Of a DNA stretch of 64,000 bases, positions 20,448-29,062 are shown piece by piece. Both the position numbers and the translations under genes were made by a program. This stretch comes from Hwangdonia lutea (GTDB taxonomy: Bacteria; Bacteroidota; Bacteroidia; Flavobacteriales; Flavobacteriaceae). Each line of letters opens with the position of its first letter. Within the stretch, counting starts at the first letter, position 1. The notes under the pieces were generated by a model, which had not been told where the DNA came from, ran no database searches, and worked only from the letters and a program-made list of their open reading frames with translations. The stretch lies in contig NZ_CP136521.1 of the NCBI RefSeq assembly GCF_032814565.1, forward strand, positions 682,001 to 746,000, read 5' to 3'.

Positions 20448-20972
20448 TTAGGTTTTGCACATTGCACAGTTCGATTCTCCAATTAACTTACCGTTTTTAT
20501 CAAGCTCGTATTTACAACATTGGTTAAATTGTTTCTTTAAAATACCTTTCGCTCGTTTTACTCTAACTTTCACGTTCTCAAGACTTATATCCATTGCTTT
20601 GGCAACGTCTTTTTGTTTTTTTCCTTGTATATAAATCAGTTCGATAACCTGTTTGTAAATGTCGGGCAAATCATTTATAAATTTATCGAAACAGCAAATG
20701 TGTTCGTATTTTTGTAAATGAGCATCATTATCCTCGCCCAATTTGGGCACGTAATTAGACTCTTTATTGAAGTGATTGTTTATTTCGTTACGCGCAATCT
20801 GGAAAACCCAAGCTTTTACTTTTTCTTCTTTTTTTAACTGGGATAAATTGGCATGAATTTTTAAGAATGTATTTTGGAAAATATCGTTTGTAGCATCTTT
20901 ACTTTTCACTTTTTTAAGAATGAAAAAATAGAGCTCATCACTAAAATTGTTCCATATTTTTTGTGTTTCCAT
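20448..20972 (-). CDS. SigZ-like RNA polymerase sigma factor with Cys-containing tail
   Basis: About 174 residues of an ECF-type sigma factor resembling SigZ: region 2 (FILKKVKSKDATNDIFQNTF, LKIHANLSQ) and region 4 (DLPDIYKQVIELIYIQGKKQ, KDVAKAMDISLENVKVRVKR). The end carries a CC pair and a final CAMCKT, four cysteines that could bind metal. I take ATG 20972; a TTG two codons earlier is possible. It follows a 14-cysteine mini-protein gene in the same direction, with a 13-bp perfect hairpin between. No anti-sigma gene is adjacent. Link to metal or redox stress is inference. Confidence 0.85.
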   Translation of the reverse strand: METQKIWNNFSDELYFFILKKVKSKDATNDIFQNTFLKIHANLSQLKKEEKVKAWVFQIARNEINNHFNKESNYVPKLGEDNDAHLQKYEHICCFDKFINDLPDIYKQVIELIYIQGKKQKDVAKAMDISLENVKVRVKRAKGILKKQFNQCCKYELDKNGKLIGESNCAMCKT

Positions 20973-20982
20973 ATTCAAAAAT

Positions 20983-21016
20983 AAATAAAGGTTGGCTTAA
21001 AAACCAACCTTTATTT
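20983..21016 (-). terminator. Perfect 13-bp hairpin between the Cys-rich gene and the sigma gene
   Basis: AAATAAAGGTTGG and CCAACCTTTATTT pair exactly, with loop CTTAAAAA. On the transcribed strand ATTTTTGA follows, so it may act as a weak terminator that lets only part of the transcription continue into the sigma gene. It would set a higher level for the peptide than for the sigma factor. Confidence 0.65.
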
Positions 21017-21019
21017 AAT

Positions 21020-21133
21020 TTAGCAACAAGTGCATTTATCACATTCGCATTTCGTACACTTACAGTTGCTTTCTAAACAATTTCCGCAATTACATTTAGT
21101 GCAATCGCAGTTTGTACATTTACAATTATTCAT
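21020..21133 (-). CDS. Metallothionein-like 37-residue cysteine-rich peptide
   Basis: An uninterrupted frame from ATG (21133) to TAA (21020) encodes 37 residues, 14 of them cysteine, at positions 4, 6, 9, 11, 14, 16, 19, 24, 26, 29, 31, 34, 36 and 37. It starts MNNCKCTNCDCTKCNCGNC and has a repeated CxCTxCxC pattern in two blocks (residues 4-19 and 24-37) joined by LESN. There is no signal peptide, aromatic residue or histidine. This looks like a small metal-thiolate protein, similar in style but not in clear sequence to metallothioneins. It is followed by a hairpin and a SigZ-like gene, probably one operon. Reading frame and composition are seen; metal binding is inferred. Confidence 0.75.
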   Translation of the reverse strand: MNNCKCTNCDCTKCNCGNCLESNCKCTKCECDKCTCC

Positions 21134-21228
21134 AATTTTAATTTTTTTTGGGTTCATAAGGTAGACTGTAAAACCTCAAAAAAGATACATTTTTTTTAAA
21201 TTATTATTAAAAACTTCTCCTAATCCGT

Positions 21229-21990
21229 TTAAATCAACTTATTATTGGTTTTATAACGTTGTTTTTGCTTAATCCTTCGTTTAGCTTTTAAAAATCCATA
21301 CCTCATATTATTGTAAAATAAACTTATTAGTAAAATAAAAGCGCCAAAAATTAACGTGTTTAACTTCCAATTAAGTTCTGCATAAAAAAATCCACCAACC
21401 AATCCGCCAGCGAAAAAGAATGAAATAATATAAATTCTCAATATAATATTCGCTTTAAGTTTTTCTCGGTTCGGGTATAATTTAGGAAAAAACATTTGTG
21501 AAATCTCTATGCCTAAATCGGTAAAAAGTCCCGTAAGATGGGTTGTTCGCACGACAGCATTCGAAATTTTAGTAACAAATGAGTTTTGGAGTCCCATGGC
21601 AAAAAGCAGCAAGCATACAACCAAATCAGAAGATTTCATTTCAATAACATTGCTTAATAGACCGATGGATGTTAAAATTAAACATTCAATTAACGTGGGT
21701 ATAAAAAAAACATTGAGCTGTTTGTTTTTCCTGAATTTTATAATGAGAAAACTGGATGAAAACGAACCAAAAAGAAACGAAAATATGTAAAGAAAATATA
21801 TCGTGCCTTTCCAAAATTCTAAATCGGCAACATCATTAATAAATTGTGAAAAATGCCCCGTAACATGAGTCGTTAATTGTTTAAAGAACAAAAAGCCTGT
21901 AACATTTACAATACCTGCAACAAAGGCCAAAAACGTAGCAATTCTCAGGTTGTGTCTTAAAGTCCTCGTTCTCCCTTGATGTCTAAACAT
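21229..21990 (-). CDS. DUF1275 (YoaK-like) membrane protein
   Basis: About 253 residues and six or so hydrophobic segments (LRIATFLAFVAGIVNVTGFL; YFLYIFSFLFGSF; two central pairs; YIISFFFAGGLVGGFF; TLIFGAFILLISLFY). The stretch GIVNVTGFLFFKQLTTHVTG and the later SNAVVRTTHLTGLFTDLGIE match the DUF1275/YoaK family, inner-membrane proteins of unknown transport role. I choose ATG 21990; a TTG at 22041 would add 17 polar residues before the first membrane helix. It lies upstream of the Cys-rich gene on the same strand with a 95-base gap. Confidence 0.85.
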   Translation of the reverse strand: MFRHQGRTRTLRHNLRIATFLAFVAGIVNVTGFLFFKQLTTHVTGHFSQFINDVADLEFWKGTIYFLYIFSFLFGSFSSSFLIIKFRKNKQLNVFFIPTLIECLILTSIGLLSNVIEMKSSDLVVCLLLFAMGLQNSFVTKISNAVVRTTHLTGLFTDLGIEISQMFFPKLYPNREKLKANIILRIYIISFFFAGGLVGGFFYAELNWKLNTLIFGAFILLISLFYNNMRYGFLKAKRRIKQKQRYKTNNKLI

Positions 21991-22171
21991 TCTGTCTTCA
22001 TTTAGTTTGGTGTTTTCATACGGCACGCGATGTTCTTGCAAATAAATTGCAATAAAATATTATATATCCGAAGGTAAACGAATTTAGAGTTTTTTTCTGA
22101 TAAAGTCAATAAAGAATTATCATCAAATAAAAGAAATAGTCATAACTTTACATCTGAAATATCCTATATTA

Positions 22172-22663
22172 ATGACCAAAATATTGCTACTTTCCGATAC
22201 GCACGGCTATATGGACAACGCCATTTTAAAATACGTAAAACAAGCTGACGAGGTATGGCACGCTGGCGATATTGGCGATTTAAAAGTTACCGATGCCATA
22301 AAAAAGCTAAAACCTTTACGGGCGGTTTACGGCAATATTGATGACACTAAAATTAGAACCGAATTCCCCGAACACAACCGTTTTATGTGCGAAGATGTAG
22401 ATGTTTGGATAACCCATATTGGCGGTTACCCAAAGGCGTATAATGTTAGGGTGCGCGAAGACATAAGACTGAATCCGCCAAAACTATTTATCTGCGGGCA
22501 TTCGCATATTTTAAAAATAATGCCCGATAAAAAACTGAATTTACTGCACATGAATCCGGGTGCGGTTGGTAAGCATGGGTTTCATAAAAAACGAACCATG
22601 TTACGTTTTACCATCGATGGCAAAAAAATCGATAACTTAGAGCTTATAGAATTTCCGACTTAA
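22172..22663 (+). CDS. YfcE/MJ0936-type metallophosphoesterase
   Basis: A 163-residue calcineurin-like phosphoesterase. All metal-site motifs are visible: LLLSDTHGY at the start, WHAGDIGD, AVYGNIDD, WITHIGGYP and LFICGHSHI. Family members are manganese-dependent phosphodiesterases on small substrates. Length is typical. It is a single gene, divergent from the YoaK-type gene. The substrate cannot be told. Confidence 0.93.
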   Translation: MTKILLLSDTHGYMDNAILKYVKQADEVWHAGDIGDLKVTDAIKKLKPLRAVYGNIDDTKIRTEFPEHNRFMCEDVDVWITHIGGYPKAYNVRVREDIRLNPPKLFICGHSHILKIMPDKKLNLLHMNPGAVGKHGFHKKRTMLRFTIDGKKIDNLELIEFPT

Positions 22664-22791
22664 AAACAGCATAATAAAGCGTACGGTTTTATAATGACAC
22701 TTTAACAACGCCATTTTAAGGCTGTTATGTTAATTTTTTCACAAACTCAAGCATTTATTGACTATTATATTGGTAGCCCATTCATAAATTG

Positions 22792-22799
22792 TAGTTTTG
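22792..22799 (+). promoter_or_regulatory. Minus-7 promoter box TAGTTTTG for the FKBP gene
   Basis: Perfect TAnnTTTG match. It lies across a possible TTG start at 22797, so translation must begin downstream at ATG 22827. Confidence 0.7.
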
Positions 22800-22826
22800 C
22801 AGCAATTGAAAAAAAGTAAACAAATT

Positions 22827-23255
22827 ATGAGTCAAGTAAAAGAAAATGATACTGTAAAAGTACATTACACAGGAAAATTAAATAATGGTCAAATTTTTGA
22901 CAGTTCGCTGGAAAGAGAGCCTTTAGAAATTACATTAGGGCAAGGGATGTTAATTCCTGGTTTTGAAAAAGGTATTATTTCAATGGAATTAAACGAGAAA
23001 AAAACCATCAATATTCCTGCAGCAGAAGCTTACGGCGATGTACAGGAAAACATGTTTCATAAAGTACAAAGAGACCAATTACCACAGGAAATTACACCTG
23101 AGGTTGGTATGGGATTAGCTTCAAAAAATCCTGATGGATCTGAAGTACAGTTTCGTGTAGCCGAGGTTAATGACGATTATATTATTGTTGATGCCAATCA
23201 CCCGTTGGCAGGCCAAGATTTAACATTCGATTTGGAACTTATTGAAATAAAATAA
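22827..23255 (+). CDS. FKBP-type peptidyl-prolyl cis-trans isomerase, SlyD-like
   Basis: A 142-residue cytoplasmic isomerase. The FKBP core VKVHYTGKLNNGQIFDSS and LITPGFE-like LIPGFEKGI is split by an IF (insert-in-flap) region from about residue 70 (EAYGDVQENMFHKVQRDQLP) to 125, and the fold closes with HPLAGQDLTFDLELIEI. This layout is that of SlyD. It lacks the histidine-rich metal tail of E. coli SlyD. Start chosen by promoter position. Confidence 0.94.
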   Translation: MSQVKENDTVKVHYTGKLNNGQIFDSSLEREPLEITLGQGMLIPGFEKGIISMELNEKKTINIPAAEAYGDVQENMFHKVQRDQLPQEITPEVGMGLASKNPDGSEVQFRVAEVNDDYIIVDANHPLAGQDLTFDLELIEIK

Positions 23256-23274
23256 CCATTCGTTATTATTAAAA

Positions 23275-23311
23275 AACAAAAAAAGCTTAGATATTTATCT
23301 AGGCTTTTTTT
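23275..23311 (+). terminator. Terminator after the FKBP gene
   Basis: AAAGCTTAGAT and ATCTAGGCTTT pair with one mismatch and are followed by a T-run. Confidence 0.85.
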
Positions 23312-23454
23312 ATGCCGCAATCGGATAAATAATCCCATTTCCTAAGTCCATCTCATGGAGAAGCCAGCAGTTTCTGTCACTACAAAAATGCACACAATAT
23401 TATTATATATTGAGTTAAACGTTTCCCTCCTTTGGAGGGATTAAGGGAGGCTTT

Positions 23455-23486
23455 AAAAAAAAGCCCAAGGTCTTCACCTTGGGCTT
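23455..23486 (-). terminator. Terminator after the DUF4293 gene
   Basis: On the minus strand AAGCCCAAGGT and ACCTTGGGCTT pair around GAAG, then a run of T. Just beyond it, near 23421-23450, a CCCTCC...GGAGGG hairpin word belongs to a repeat seen in related genomes. Confidence 0.88.
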
Positions 23487-23516
23487 ACGCACTAATACTA
23501 CTAAGATATAAGGTTT

Positions 23517-23927
23517 TTATCGCAATCGATCTACAGATTTTACAAGATCCTCATCCTTCTTAATGGCTTTATTGGCTAATGCCAAAAACACGATAGAAAC
23601 GATAGGAAGAAGCATCCCAATACCTTTCTCAGAAACCGCCGTTTCTCCAGATACGTTTAGAGATTGATACACAAAAAATCCTATTAAAAAAAAGTTTAAT
23701 ATGATGTTAAGGCGCCCCAACATAAATTGAGACTTCCTGTTTTTATATCTAAATATGGCTACAACTGATAAAAATGCCGATGTTAAAAAGGCCGCAAACA
23801 CATAATTAATATCGGCTGCAAATACTTTTTCATCATTGGATGTTATCCATAATTCAAACACATAAATCAGTCCTGCAGATACGCCTGCGGCAATTAAAAG
23901 ATATACGGTTTGTATGCGTTGTAACAT
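23517..23927 (-). CDS. DUF4293 membrane protein
   Basis: A 136-residue protein with four hydrophobic helices (VYLLIAAGVSAGLIYVF; YVFAAFLTSAFLSVVAIF; LNIILNFFLIGFFVY; MLLPIVSIVFLALANKAI). The start MLQRIQTVYLLIA is the signature of DUF4293, a Bacteroidota inner-membrane family usually found divergent to rho, as here. Function unknown. Confidence 0.88.
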   Translation of the reverse strand: MLQRIQTVYLLIAAGVSAGLIYVFELWITSNDEKVFAADINYVFAAFLTSAFLSVVAIFRYKNRKSQFMLGRLNIILNFFLIGFFVYQSLNVSGETAVSEKGIGMLLPIVSIVFLALANKAIKKDEDLVKSVDRLR

Positions 23928-24015
23928 AAGTAATTGAAAAACTAGACCGCAAAAATAATAGTTTCTTTTTTAAAATAAGTCCAAAAAATTAAAATAAAGT
24001 TGTATAATTGCAGTA

Positions 24016-24117
24016 ATGATTCCCAACAGCCACTATCGCAGGTTGTTAGTTCTTCAAATTAAAGAAATCATTTTCAGAATATTATCAAAATTATACGCAA
24101 CATACTTATTCAATTAA
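24016..24117 (+). CDS. Possible 33-residue leader peptide before rho
   Basis: ATG 24016 opens a 33-codon frame (MIPNSHYRRLLVLQIKEIIF...) that stops 6 bases before the rho ATG. E. coli rho has a leader peptide of similar size (RhoL) within its autoregulated leader; no sequence resemblance is claimed. The frame could arise by chance, and no clear ribosome-binding site precedes it. Confidence 0.25.
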   Translation: MIPNSHYRRLLVLQIKEIIFRILSKLYATYLFN

Positions 24118-24123
24118 ACATAA

Positions 24124-25764
24124 ATGTTTGAAATTTCACAATTAAAAGAAAAGAAACTCACTGATTTACAGGAGATTGCTAAAAAATTGAACGTCCCAAA
24201 ATACCGTTCTCTAAAAAAATTAGATTTAGTTTACCAAATACTGGACCAACAAGCGGCCGACCCAAAAGCAGTAACCGCAGCCATAGAGCCCAAACAGACT
24301 TCAGAGGCTGCCACCGATAAAAAACCAGAACCAAGAAAACCCAGACAGCGTATACAAAAGCCCGCTAAAAACGAGCCAGCGAAACGCGAAGACAAACAAA
24401 ATAAAGAAAGCAAAACAACTGAAGCAAAATCTACAGAGGTTACTCCAGATAAAAAAGAAGAAAGAAAACCAGCGCACAAACCCAATCCCAGACCATCTAA
24501 CGATAATAAAAAGGATAACCAGCAAAAAAGCAATCAGAAAAAAGATAGCAACCAACAACATAAAAATCAGCATAAAAACCAGAAAAACGGTAATATTGAT
24601 AAAGGCAACAAGGATAGCAGAAACCGTTATCGGGAGCCAGATTTCGAATTTGATGCGATTATTGAAAGTGAAGGCGTTTTAGATATCATGCAAGATGGTT
24701 ACGGTTTTTTACGCTCATCAGATTACAACTATTTATCTTCACCAGACGATATATATGTATCGCAATCGCAAATCCGTTTATTCGGTTTAAAAACCGGAGA
24801 TACCGTTTTAGGGCATGTACGTCCGCCAAAAGAAGGCGAAAAATACTTTCCGTTAATCAAAGTCAGTAAAATTAACGGGCAGAACCCAAATGTTGTTAGA
24901 GACCGCGTGTCTTTCGAGCATTTAACACCGTTATTTCCACAGGAAAAATTTAATATAGCCGAAAAACAAAGTACCATTTCAACACGCATCATGGACTTGT
25001 TTGCACCCATTGGCAAAGGGCAACGTGGTATGATTGTATCGCAACCAAAAACAGGTAAAACCATGTTATTAAAAGACGTGGCGAATGCTATTGCGGCAAA
25101 TCATCCGGAAGTGTACCAAATGATTTTATTGATTGATGAGCGCCCAGAAGAAGTTACCGATATGCAACGTAATGTACGTGGCGAGGTGATTGCTTCAACC
25201 TTTGATAAGGAAGCGCACGAACACGTAAAAATTGCAAACATCGTTTTAGAAAAAGCAAAACGATTGGTTGAATGCGGGCACGATGTGGTGATTCTATTAG
25301 ATTCCATTACACGTTTGGCGCGAGCATACAATACCGTGCAACCAGCCTCTGGAAAAATACTAAGTGGTGGTGTTGATGCCAACGCACTACACAAACCAAA
25401 ACGCTTTTTTGGTGCAGCACGTAATATTGAAAACGGCGGCTCGTTAACCATTATCGCAACAGCGCTTACCGAAACAGGCTCTAAAATGGACGAGGTAATC
25501 TTCGAAGAATTCAAGGGCACCGGTAATATGGAGCTGCAATTGGATAGAAAAATATCTAACCGCAGAATTTTCCCTGCTATCGATTTAACATCGTCAAGCA
25601 CTCGTCGCGATGATATTCTATTGGACGACAACACCATTCAACGTATGTGGGTCATGCGCAAATATCTTGCAGACATGAACCCTGTTGAAGCCATGGAATT
25701 TATTAACGAGCGTTTCAAACAAACTAGAAACAACGAGGAGTTCTTGATTTCGATGAACGGATAA
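24124..25764 (+). CDS. rho: Transcription termination factor Rho with long low-complexity insert
   Basis: A 546-residue Rho, about 130 longer than E. coli Rho. Residues 1-45 are the SAP-like N-terminal part ([20 protein letters not shown]). Residues of about 50-170 are a disordered tract rich in Lys, Gln, Asn, Pro and Glu. The RNA-binding cold-shock-like domain ([20 protein letters not shown]-type) and the RecA-type motor follow: Walker [33 protein letters not shown] (Walker B/arginine region), [13 protein letters not shown] (Q-loop). Insert-bearing Rho proteins are known in Bacteroidota and may alter RNA binding or phase behaviour. Confidence 0.97.
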   Translation: MFEISQLKEKKLTDLQEIAKKLNVPKYRSLKKLDLVYQILDQQAADPKAVTAAIEPKQTSEAATDKKPEPRKPRQRIQKPAKNEPAKREDKQNKESKTTEAKSTEVTPDKKEERKPAHKPNPRPSNDNKKDNQQKSNQKKDSNQQHKNQHKNQKNGNIDKGNKDSRNRYREPDFEFDAIIESEGVLDIMQDGYGFLRSSDYNYLSSPDDIYVSQSQIRLFGLKTGDTVLGHVRPPKEGEKYFPLIKVSKINGQNPNVVRDRVSFEHLTPLFPQEKFNIAEKQSTISTRIMDLFAPIGKGQRGMIVSQPKTGKTMLLKDVANAIAANHPEVYQMILLIDERPEEVTDMQRNVRGEVIASTFDKEAHEHVKIANIVLEKAKRLVECGHDVVILLDSITRLARAYNTVQPASGKILSGGVDANALHKPKRFFGAARNIENGGSLTIIATALTETGSKMDEVIFEEFKGTGNMELQLDRKISNRRIFPAIDLTSSSTRRDDILLDDNTIQRMWVMRKYLADMNPVEAMEFINERFKQTRNNEEFLISMNG

Positions 25765-25786
25765 TTCCCAAAACACATAAAAATTC

Positions 25787-25818
25787 AAAAGCCTTAATGT
25801 AACAGTTAGGGCTTTTTT
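25787..25818 (+). terminator. Terminator after rho
   Basis: AAGCCTTA and TAGGGCTT pair (one G-T) and are followed by TTTT. A moderate hairpin. Confidence 0.65.
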
Positions 25819-25829
25819 ATGGCGTTACA

Positions 25830-26034
25830 CTCCCGACAGCTCCCGATGGCCATCGGGAGCTGTCGGGAGGTCGCGCTATCCGCTATATCTTTTTTTTCGT
25901 CAAAGCATAGGAAGGACGACTGTTGCTATCTGTTAAGTTTTTGTTCTAAACAAAGTGCCATTTCTTTCTTTCAAAAAAAAGGATGAGTTTATCCTGAGCT
26001 TGTCGAAGGGCTACTATCGCTAACGCGGGTTAGC
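25830..26034 (-). repeat. Dispersed element copy 3 with a 40-bp perfect palindrome
   Basis: Bases 25830-25869 form an exact 40-bp palindrome (left arm CTCCCGACAGCTCCCGATGG). Then GCGCTATCCGCTATATC and a T-run (25873-25897), a variable middle, AAAAAAAAGGATGAG (25974) and CTATCGCTAACGCGGGTTAG (26013) follow, matching the inverse layout of the element at 20229 with a degraded left end. The gap 25765-26122 holds nothing else. Confidence 0.65.
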
Positions 26035-26122
26035 AACTAATTTTAATGTTTTTTATAAAACTTCAGGCTGAATGTTAAAAAATGAAATGTATTATCTTGT
26101 TCCAATCAACTAACCAAAAAGC

Positions 26123-26551
26123 ATGAAAACCACATTATTAATTCTAGCATTCCTTTTAAGTATAAATGCCGCTAGTCAAAATTTAGAATGTCGAGATTTT
26201 AAGAATGGAACATTTATAATGACTATTGAAAACCCCTTACCATCTGTATCCAAAATAATACGCCGAGGCCATCAGCAAACAGAAATTTTAATAGAAAAAC
26301 CAAAGGAATTGGAAGCCATGGACATACCCAACAAATTACATGTTACAATTAATTGGATAGACAATTGCACGTATATTGCTACCTTTAATTCAGCAAAAAC
26401 CAACCTTAAAGATTATCAAAAATTCATTAATGATAACGGTGGTGTTTTGGTCGAAAAAATTAAAATTGAAGGCCGCTGTTTCTTCTACCGTTCCACTTTA
26501 AAACTTAAAGAAGAATCCATAGTCATCCATGGCAAAATATGTAAAGAGTAA
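26123..26551 (+). CDS. Hypothetical exported protein
   Basis: A 142-residue protein with a cleavable signal peptide (MKTTLLILAFLLSINAASQ). The mature part has three or four cysteines (LECRDFKNG, IDNCTYIA, GRCFFYRS, GKICKE) and alternating strands, suggesting a small disulfide-bonded periplasmic beta protein. I do not recognise the family. It is a single gene after a repeat element. Confidence 0.75.
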   Translation: MKTTLLILAFLLSINAASQNLECRDFKNGTFIMTIENPLPSVSKIIRRGHQQTEILIEKPKELEAMDIPNKLHVTINWIDNCTYIATFNSAKTNLKDYQKFINDNGGVLVEKIKIEGRCFFYRSTLKLKEESIVIHGKICKE

Positions 26552-26572
26552 ATGGTGATTTTAAAAATAAAA

Positions 26573-26974
26573 TCAATAACCATTCAAAAGATCCCTGTAC
26601 TCTTTTAAATCTGCAATATTCGATTTATTGTTTAAGTTTCTTATAAGCGAAATTAAATATTTAAAACTCTCAACCGGAGTGGCATCCGTGGTTTCAACCG
26701 CAACTTCTTCTTCTATGGGGTCATCATTCGGAATTGGTATATAGAATGAGTTGTTGGCTTCAATATGCTCGTAAGATAACCTAAGTACCTTAACTACCAA
26801 AGGGATTTGTTCCTCTAAAGCAAAGGTTCTTAACGCTTTAATATCGTCTATTAGTGTAACTGTATCAAAACCTGTTTCGTCAAGGTTTTTAAGAATTTTA
26901 TCTATTAATAAAATGGCGTTTTTATTTTCCAAAGGTTTGTAATTATAAGATTGAATAACTTCTAATGATTGCAA
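26573..26974 (-). CDS. Hypothetical acidic helical protein
   Basis: A 133-residue soluble protein, mostly helical, with an acidic stretch in the middle (IPNDDPIEEEVAVETTDATP). No known motif. It lies next to rpsT on the same strand, separated by the rpsT terminator, so it is a separate unit. Function unknown. Confidence 0.7.
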   Translation of the reverse strand: MQSLEVIQSYNYKPLENKNAILLIDKILKNLDETGFDTVTLIDDIKALRTFALEEQIPLVVKVLRLSYEHIEANNSFYIPIPNDDPIEEEVAVETTDATPVESFKYLISLIRNLNNKSNIADLKEYRDLLNGY

Positions 26975-27026
26975 ATTTATATCTTTAAAATTCTTTTTAC
27001 ACTATAACATCCTTAAAAAATTCCAT

Positions 27027-27057
27027 AAAAAAAGCTTCTCATTTCTGAGAAGCTTTC
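27027..27057 (-). terminator. Terminator after rpsT
   Basis: On the minus strand AAAGCTTCTCA and TGAGAAGCTTT pair around GAAA and a run of T follows. Confidence 0.92.
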
Positions 27058-27082
27058 AAATATTATTATACTTTAAATCTAA

Positions 27083-27334
27083 TTAAAGGGCTGCAACGTG
27101 TTTTGCCAAACCAGACTTTAAATTAGCCGCTTTGTTAGCGTGTATTACATTTTTCTTTGCTAATTTATCTAACATAGAAACTACAGTAGGAAACAACTTT
27201 TCAGCTTCTTTCTTATCTGTTAACTCACGTAACTTTTTAATAGCACTACGTGTTGTTTTATGCTGATATCTGTTAACCAAACGTTTCGCTTCGTTACTTC
27301 TAATTCTTTTTAATGCTGACTTATGATTTGCCAT
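27083..27334 (-). CDS. rpsT: 30S ribosomal protein S20
   Basis: An 83-residue, strongly basic helical protein with the S20 plan ([37 protein letters not shown]; end [16 protein letters not shown]). It binds 16S rRNA. It starts 28 bases after tRNA-Glu on the same strand with no clear promoter between, so the two are probably made on one transcript. Confidence 0.97.
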   Translation of the reverse strand: MANHKSALKRIRSNEAKRLVNRYQHKTTRSAIKKLRELTDKKEAEKLFPTVVSMLDKLAKKNVIHANKAANLKSGLAKHVAAL

Positions 27335-27362
27335 TTTGTTTCTTTCTATTAATAAAATATTG

Positions 27363-27434
27363 TAGCCCGTAGGGGAATCGAACCCCTCTTACCAGGATGA
27401 AAACCTGGCGTCCTAGCCGATAGACGAACGGGCC
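27363..27434 (-). tRNA. tRNA-Glu (anticodon TTC)
   Basis: On the minus strand a 72-base cloverleaf: acceptor GGCCCGT pairs with ACGGGCT (first pair G-T), anticodon arm CCAGG-TTTTCAT-CCTGG gives anticodon TTC, and the T arm is GAGGGGTTCGATTCCCCT. The discriminator is A and the CCA end is not encoded in full. Confidence 0.96.
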
Positions 27435-27451
27435 ATTTGTTTTTGAGTGCG

Positions 27452-27459
27452 CAAATATA
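27452..27459 (-). promoter_or_regulatory. Minus-7 promoter box TATATTTG for tRNA-Glu/rpsT
   Basis: Perfect TAnnTTTG on the minus strand, 18 bases before the tRNA. A second box, TATTTTTG, lies at 27532-27539. Confidence 0.65.
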
Positions 27460-27583
27460 AGCACTTATACTTAAACTTGCAATACCTTTCAAATAACTCA
27501 CAATGTTTTCCATTGCGGATGCAAAAATACAACTATTTTCCACTCTTGCAATACCTAAATAAACTTTTTTTAAAAAATTTTAT

Positions 27584-29062
27584 TTAATACGCTTTCGCGA
27601 ACAATACTCTACGTTTTGAAGGCTTTCCGCTATACACACAAACCCCTTCTTCATCCTTAGAATCCAACGGTATACATCTTATAGTCGCCTTTGTGAGTTC
27701 TTTTATTTTATCTTCTGTCTCTATTGTACCATCCCAATGCGCAGAAATAAAGCCCGTTTTAGTTTCTAAAACGGTTTTAAAGTCCTCAAAAGTGTCAACT
27801 TCTGTGATGTGATTGTTTCTAAAATCCAAAGCTTTATTAAATAAAGATTCTTGAATTTCGGTCATTAAGCCTTCAACCCTTTCGGTTAATTCACTTAATG
27901 CAATGGTTTCCTTGGTTAAGGTATCTCGTCTTGCCAACTCAACGGTTCCGTTTTCTAAATCTCTTGCACCAATGGCTATCCTTAAGGGTACACCTTGTAA
28001 TTCGTGCTGTGCAAATTTAGCTCCAGGTCTGTGAGTTGTTCTATTGTCAAACTTTACAGTAATTCCTTTTGCACGCAAATCTCCCATAATGCCATTTACC
28101 ACATTAGTGATTGCTTCCAATTGCTCTTCACTTTTATAAATAGGAACAATTACAACTTGGTTTGGTGCCAAACTAGGAGGCAATACCAACCCGTTATCAT
28201 CACTGTGCGTCATAATTAATGCACCCATTAATCGCGTGGAAACGCCCCATGAAGTCGCCCAAACATAGTCTTGTTTACCTTCTCTATTAGCAAACTTAAC
28301 ATCAAACGCTTTGGCAAAATTCTGACCTAAAAAATGTGACGTTCCGGCTTGTAAGGCTTTCCCGTCTTGCATTAAAGCCTCAATACAAAAGGTTTCCTCG
28401 GCGCCCGCAAAACGTTCGCTCTCTGTTTTTAAACCTTGTATAACAGGGATCGCCATAAATTTCTCAACAAAAGTGGCATATACATTATTCATTAACGCTG
28501 CTTCATCCAAAGCTTCTTGTTTGGTTTCGTGTGCTGTATGTCCTTCTTGCCATAAAAATTCGGCTGTGCGCAAAAACAAACGGGTTCGCATTTCCCAACG
28601 CACCACATTGGCCCATTGATTTATTAACAAAGGTAAATCCCTGTAAGATTGAATCCAACCTCTATACGTATTCCAAATAATAGCTTCACTTGTTGGCCTT
28701 ACAATTAACTCTTCTTCTAATTTTGCCTCTGGGTCAACTCTCAATTTTCCCGGTTTATCAGGGTCATTTTGAAGTCTATAATGCGTCACAATAGCACATT
28801 CTTTTGCAAAACCTTCAGCATTTTTTTCTTCAGCTTCAAACAAACTTTTTGGCACAAATAGCGGAAAATAAGCATTTTGATGCCCTGTTTCCTTAAACAT
28901 TTTATCCAACTCCGCTTGCATTTTCTCCCAAATCGCATAACCATACGGTTTAATAACCATACAACCTCTCACCGCAGAATTCTCTGCTAAATCAGCCTTA
29001 ACAACAAGTTCGTTATACCATTTTGAATAATCCGCTGCTCTACTCGTTAATTTTTTACTCAT
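27584..29062 (-). CDS. proS: Prolyl-tRNA synthetase, archaeal/eukaryotic-type
   Basis: About 492 residues of the ProS type 3 class II synthetase without the bacterial editing insert. Visible: [40 protein letters not shown] (motif 2 entry TSE), [34 protein letters not shown], a C-terminal anticodon domain ([15 protein letters not shown]) and the closing zinc-like domain ending in tyrosine ([10 protein letters not shown]). I start at ATG 29062 ([17 protein letters not shown]); a TTG at 29080 is unlikely. It charges tRNA-Pro. Confidence 0.96.
   Translation of the reverse strand: MSKKLTSRAADYSKWYNELVVKADLAENSAVRGCMVIKPYGYAIWEKMQAELDKMFKETGHQNAYFPLFVPKSLFEAEEKNAEGFAKECAIVTHYRLQNDPDKPGKLRVDPEAKLEEELIVRPTSEAIIWNTYRGWIQSYRDLPLLINQWANVVRWEMRTRLFLRTAEFLWQEGHTAHETKQEALDEAALMNNVYATFVEKFMAIPVIQGLKTESERFAGAEETFCIEALMQDGKALQAGTSHFLGQNFAKAFDVKFANREGKQDYVWATSWGVSTRLMGALIMTHSDDNGLVLPPSLAPNQVVIVPIYKSEEQLEAITNVVNGIMGDLRAKGITVKFDNRTTHRPGAKFAQHELQGVPLRIAIGARDLENGTVELARRDTLTKETIALSELTERVEGLMTEIQESLFNKALDFRNNHITEVDTFEDFKTVLETKTGFISAHWDGTIETEDKIKELTKATIRCIPLDSKDEEGVCVYSGKPSKRRVLFAKAY

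Noticed and set aside
24231-24573. Antisense hydrophobic frames over the start of rho
   Set aside because: They come from the Lys/Gln/Asn-rich codons of the Rho insert read backwards.
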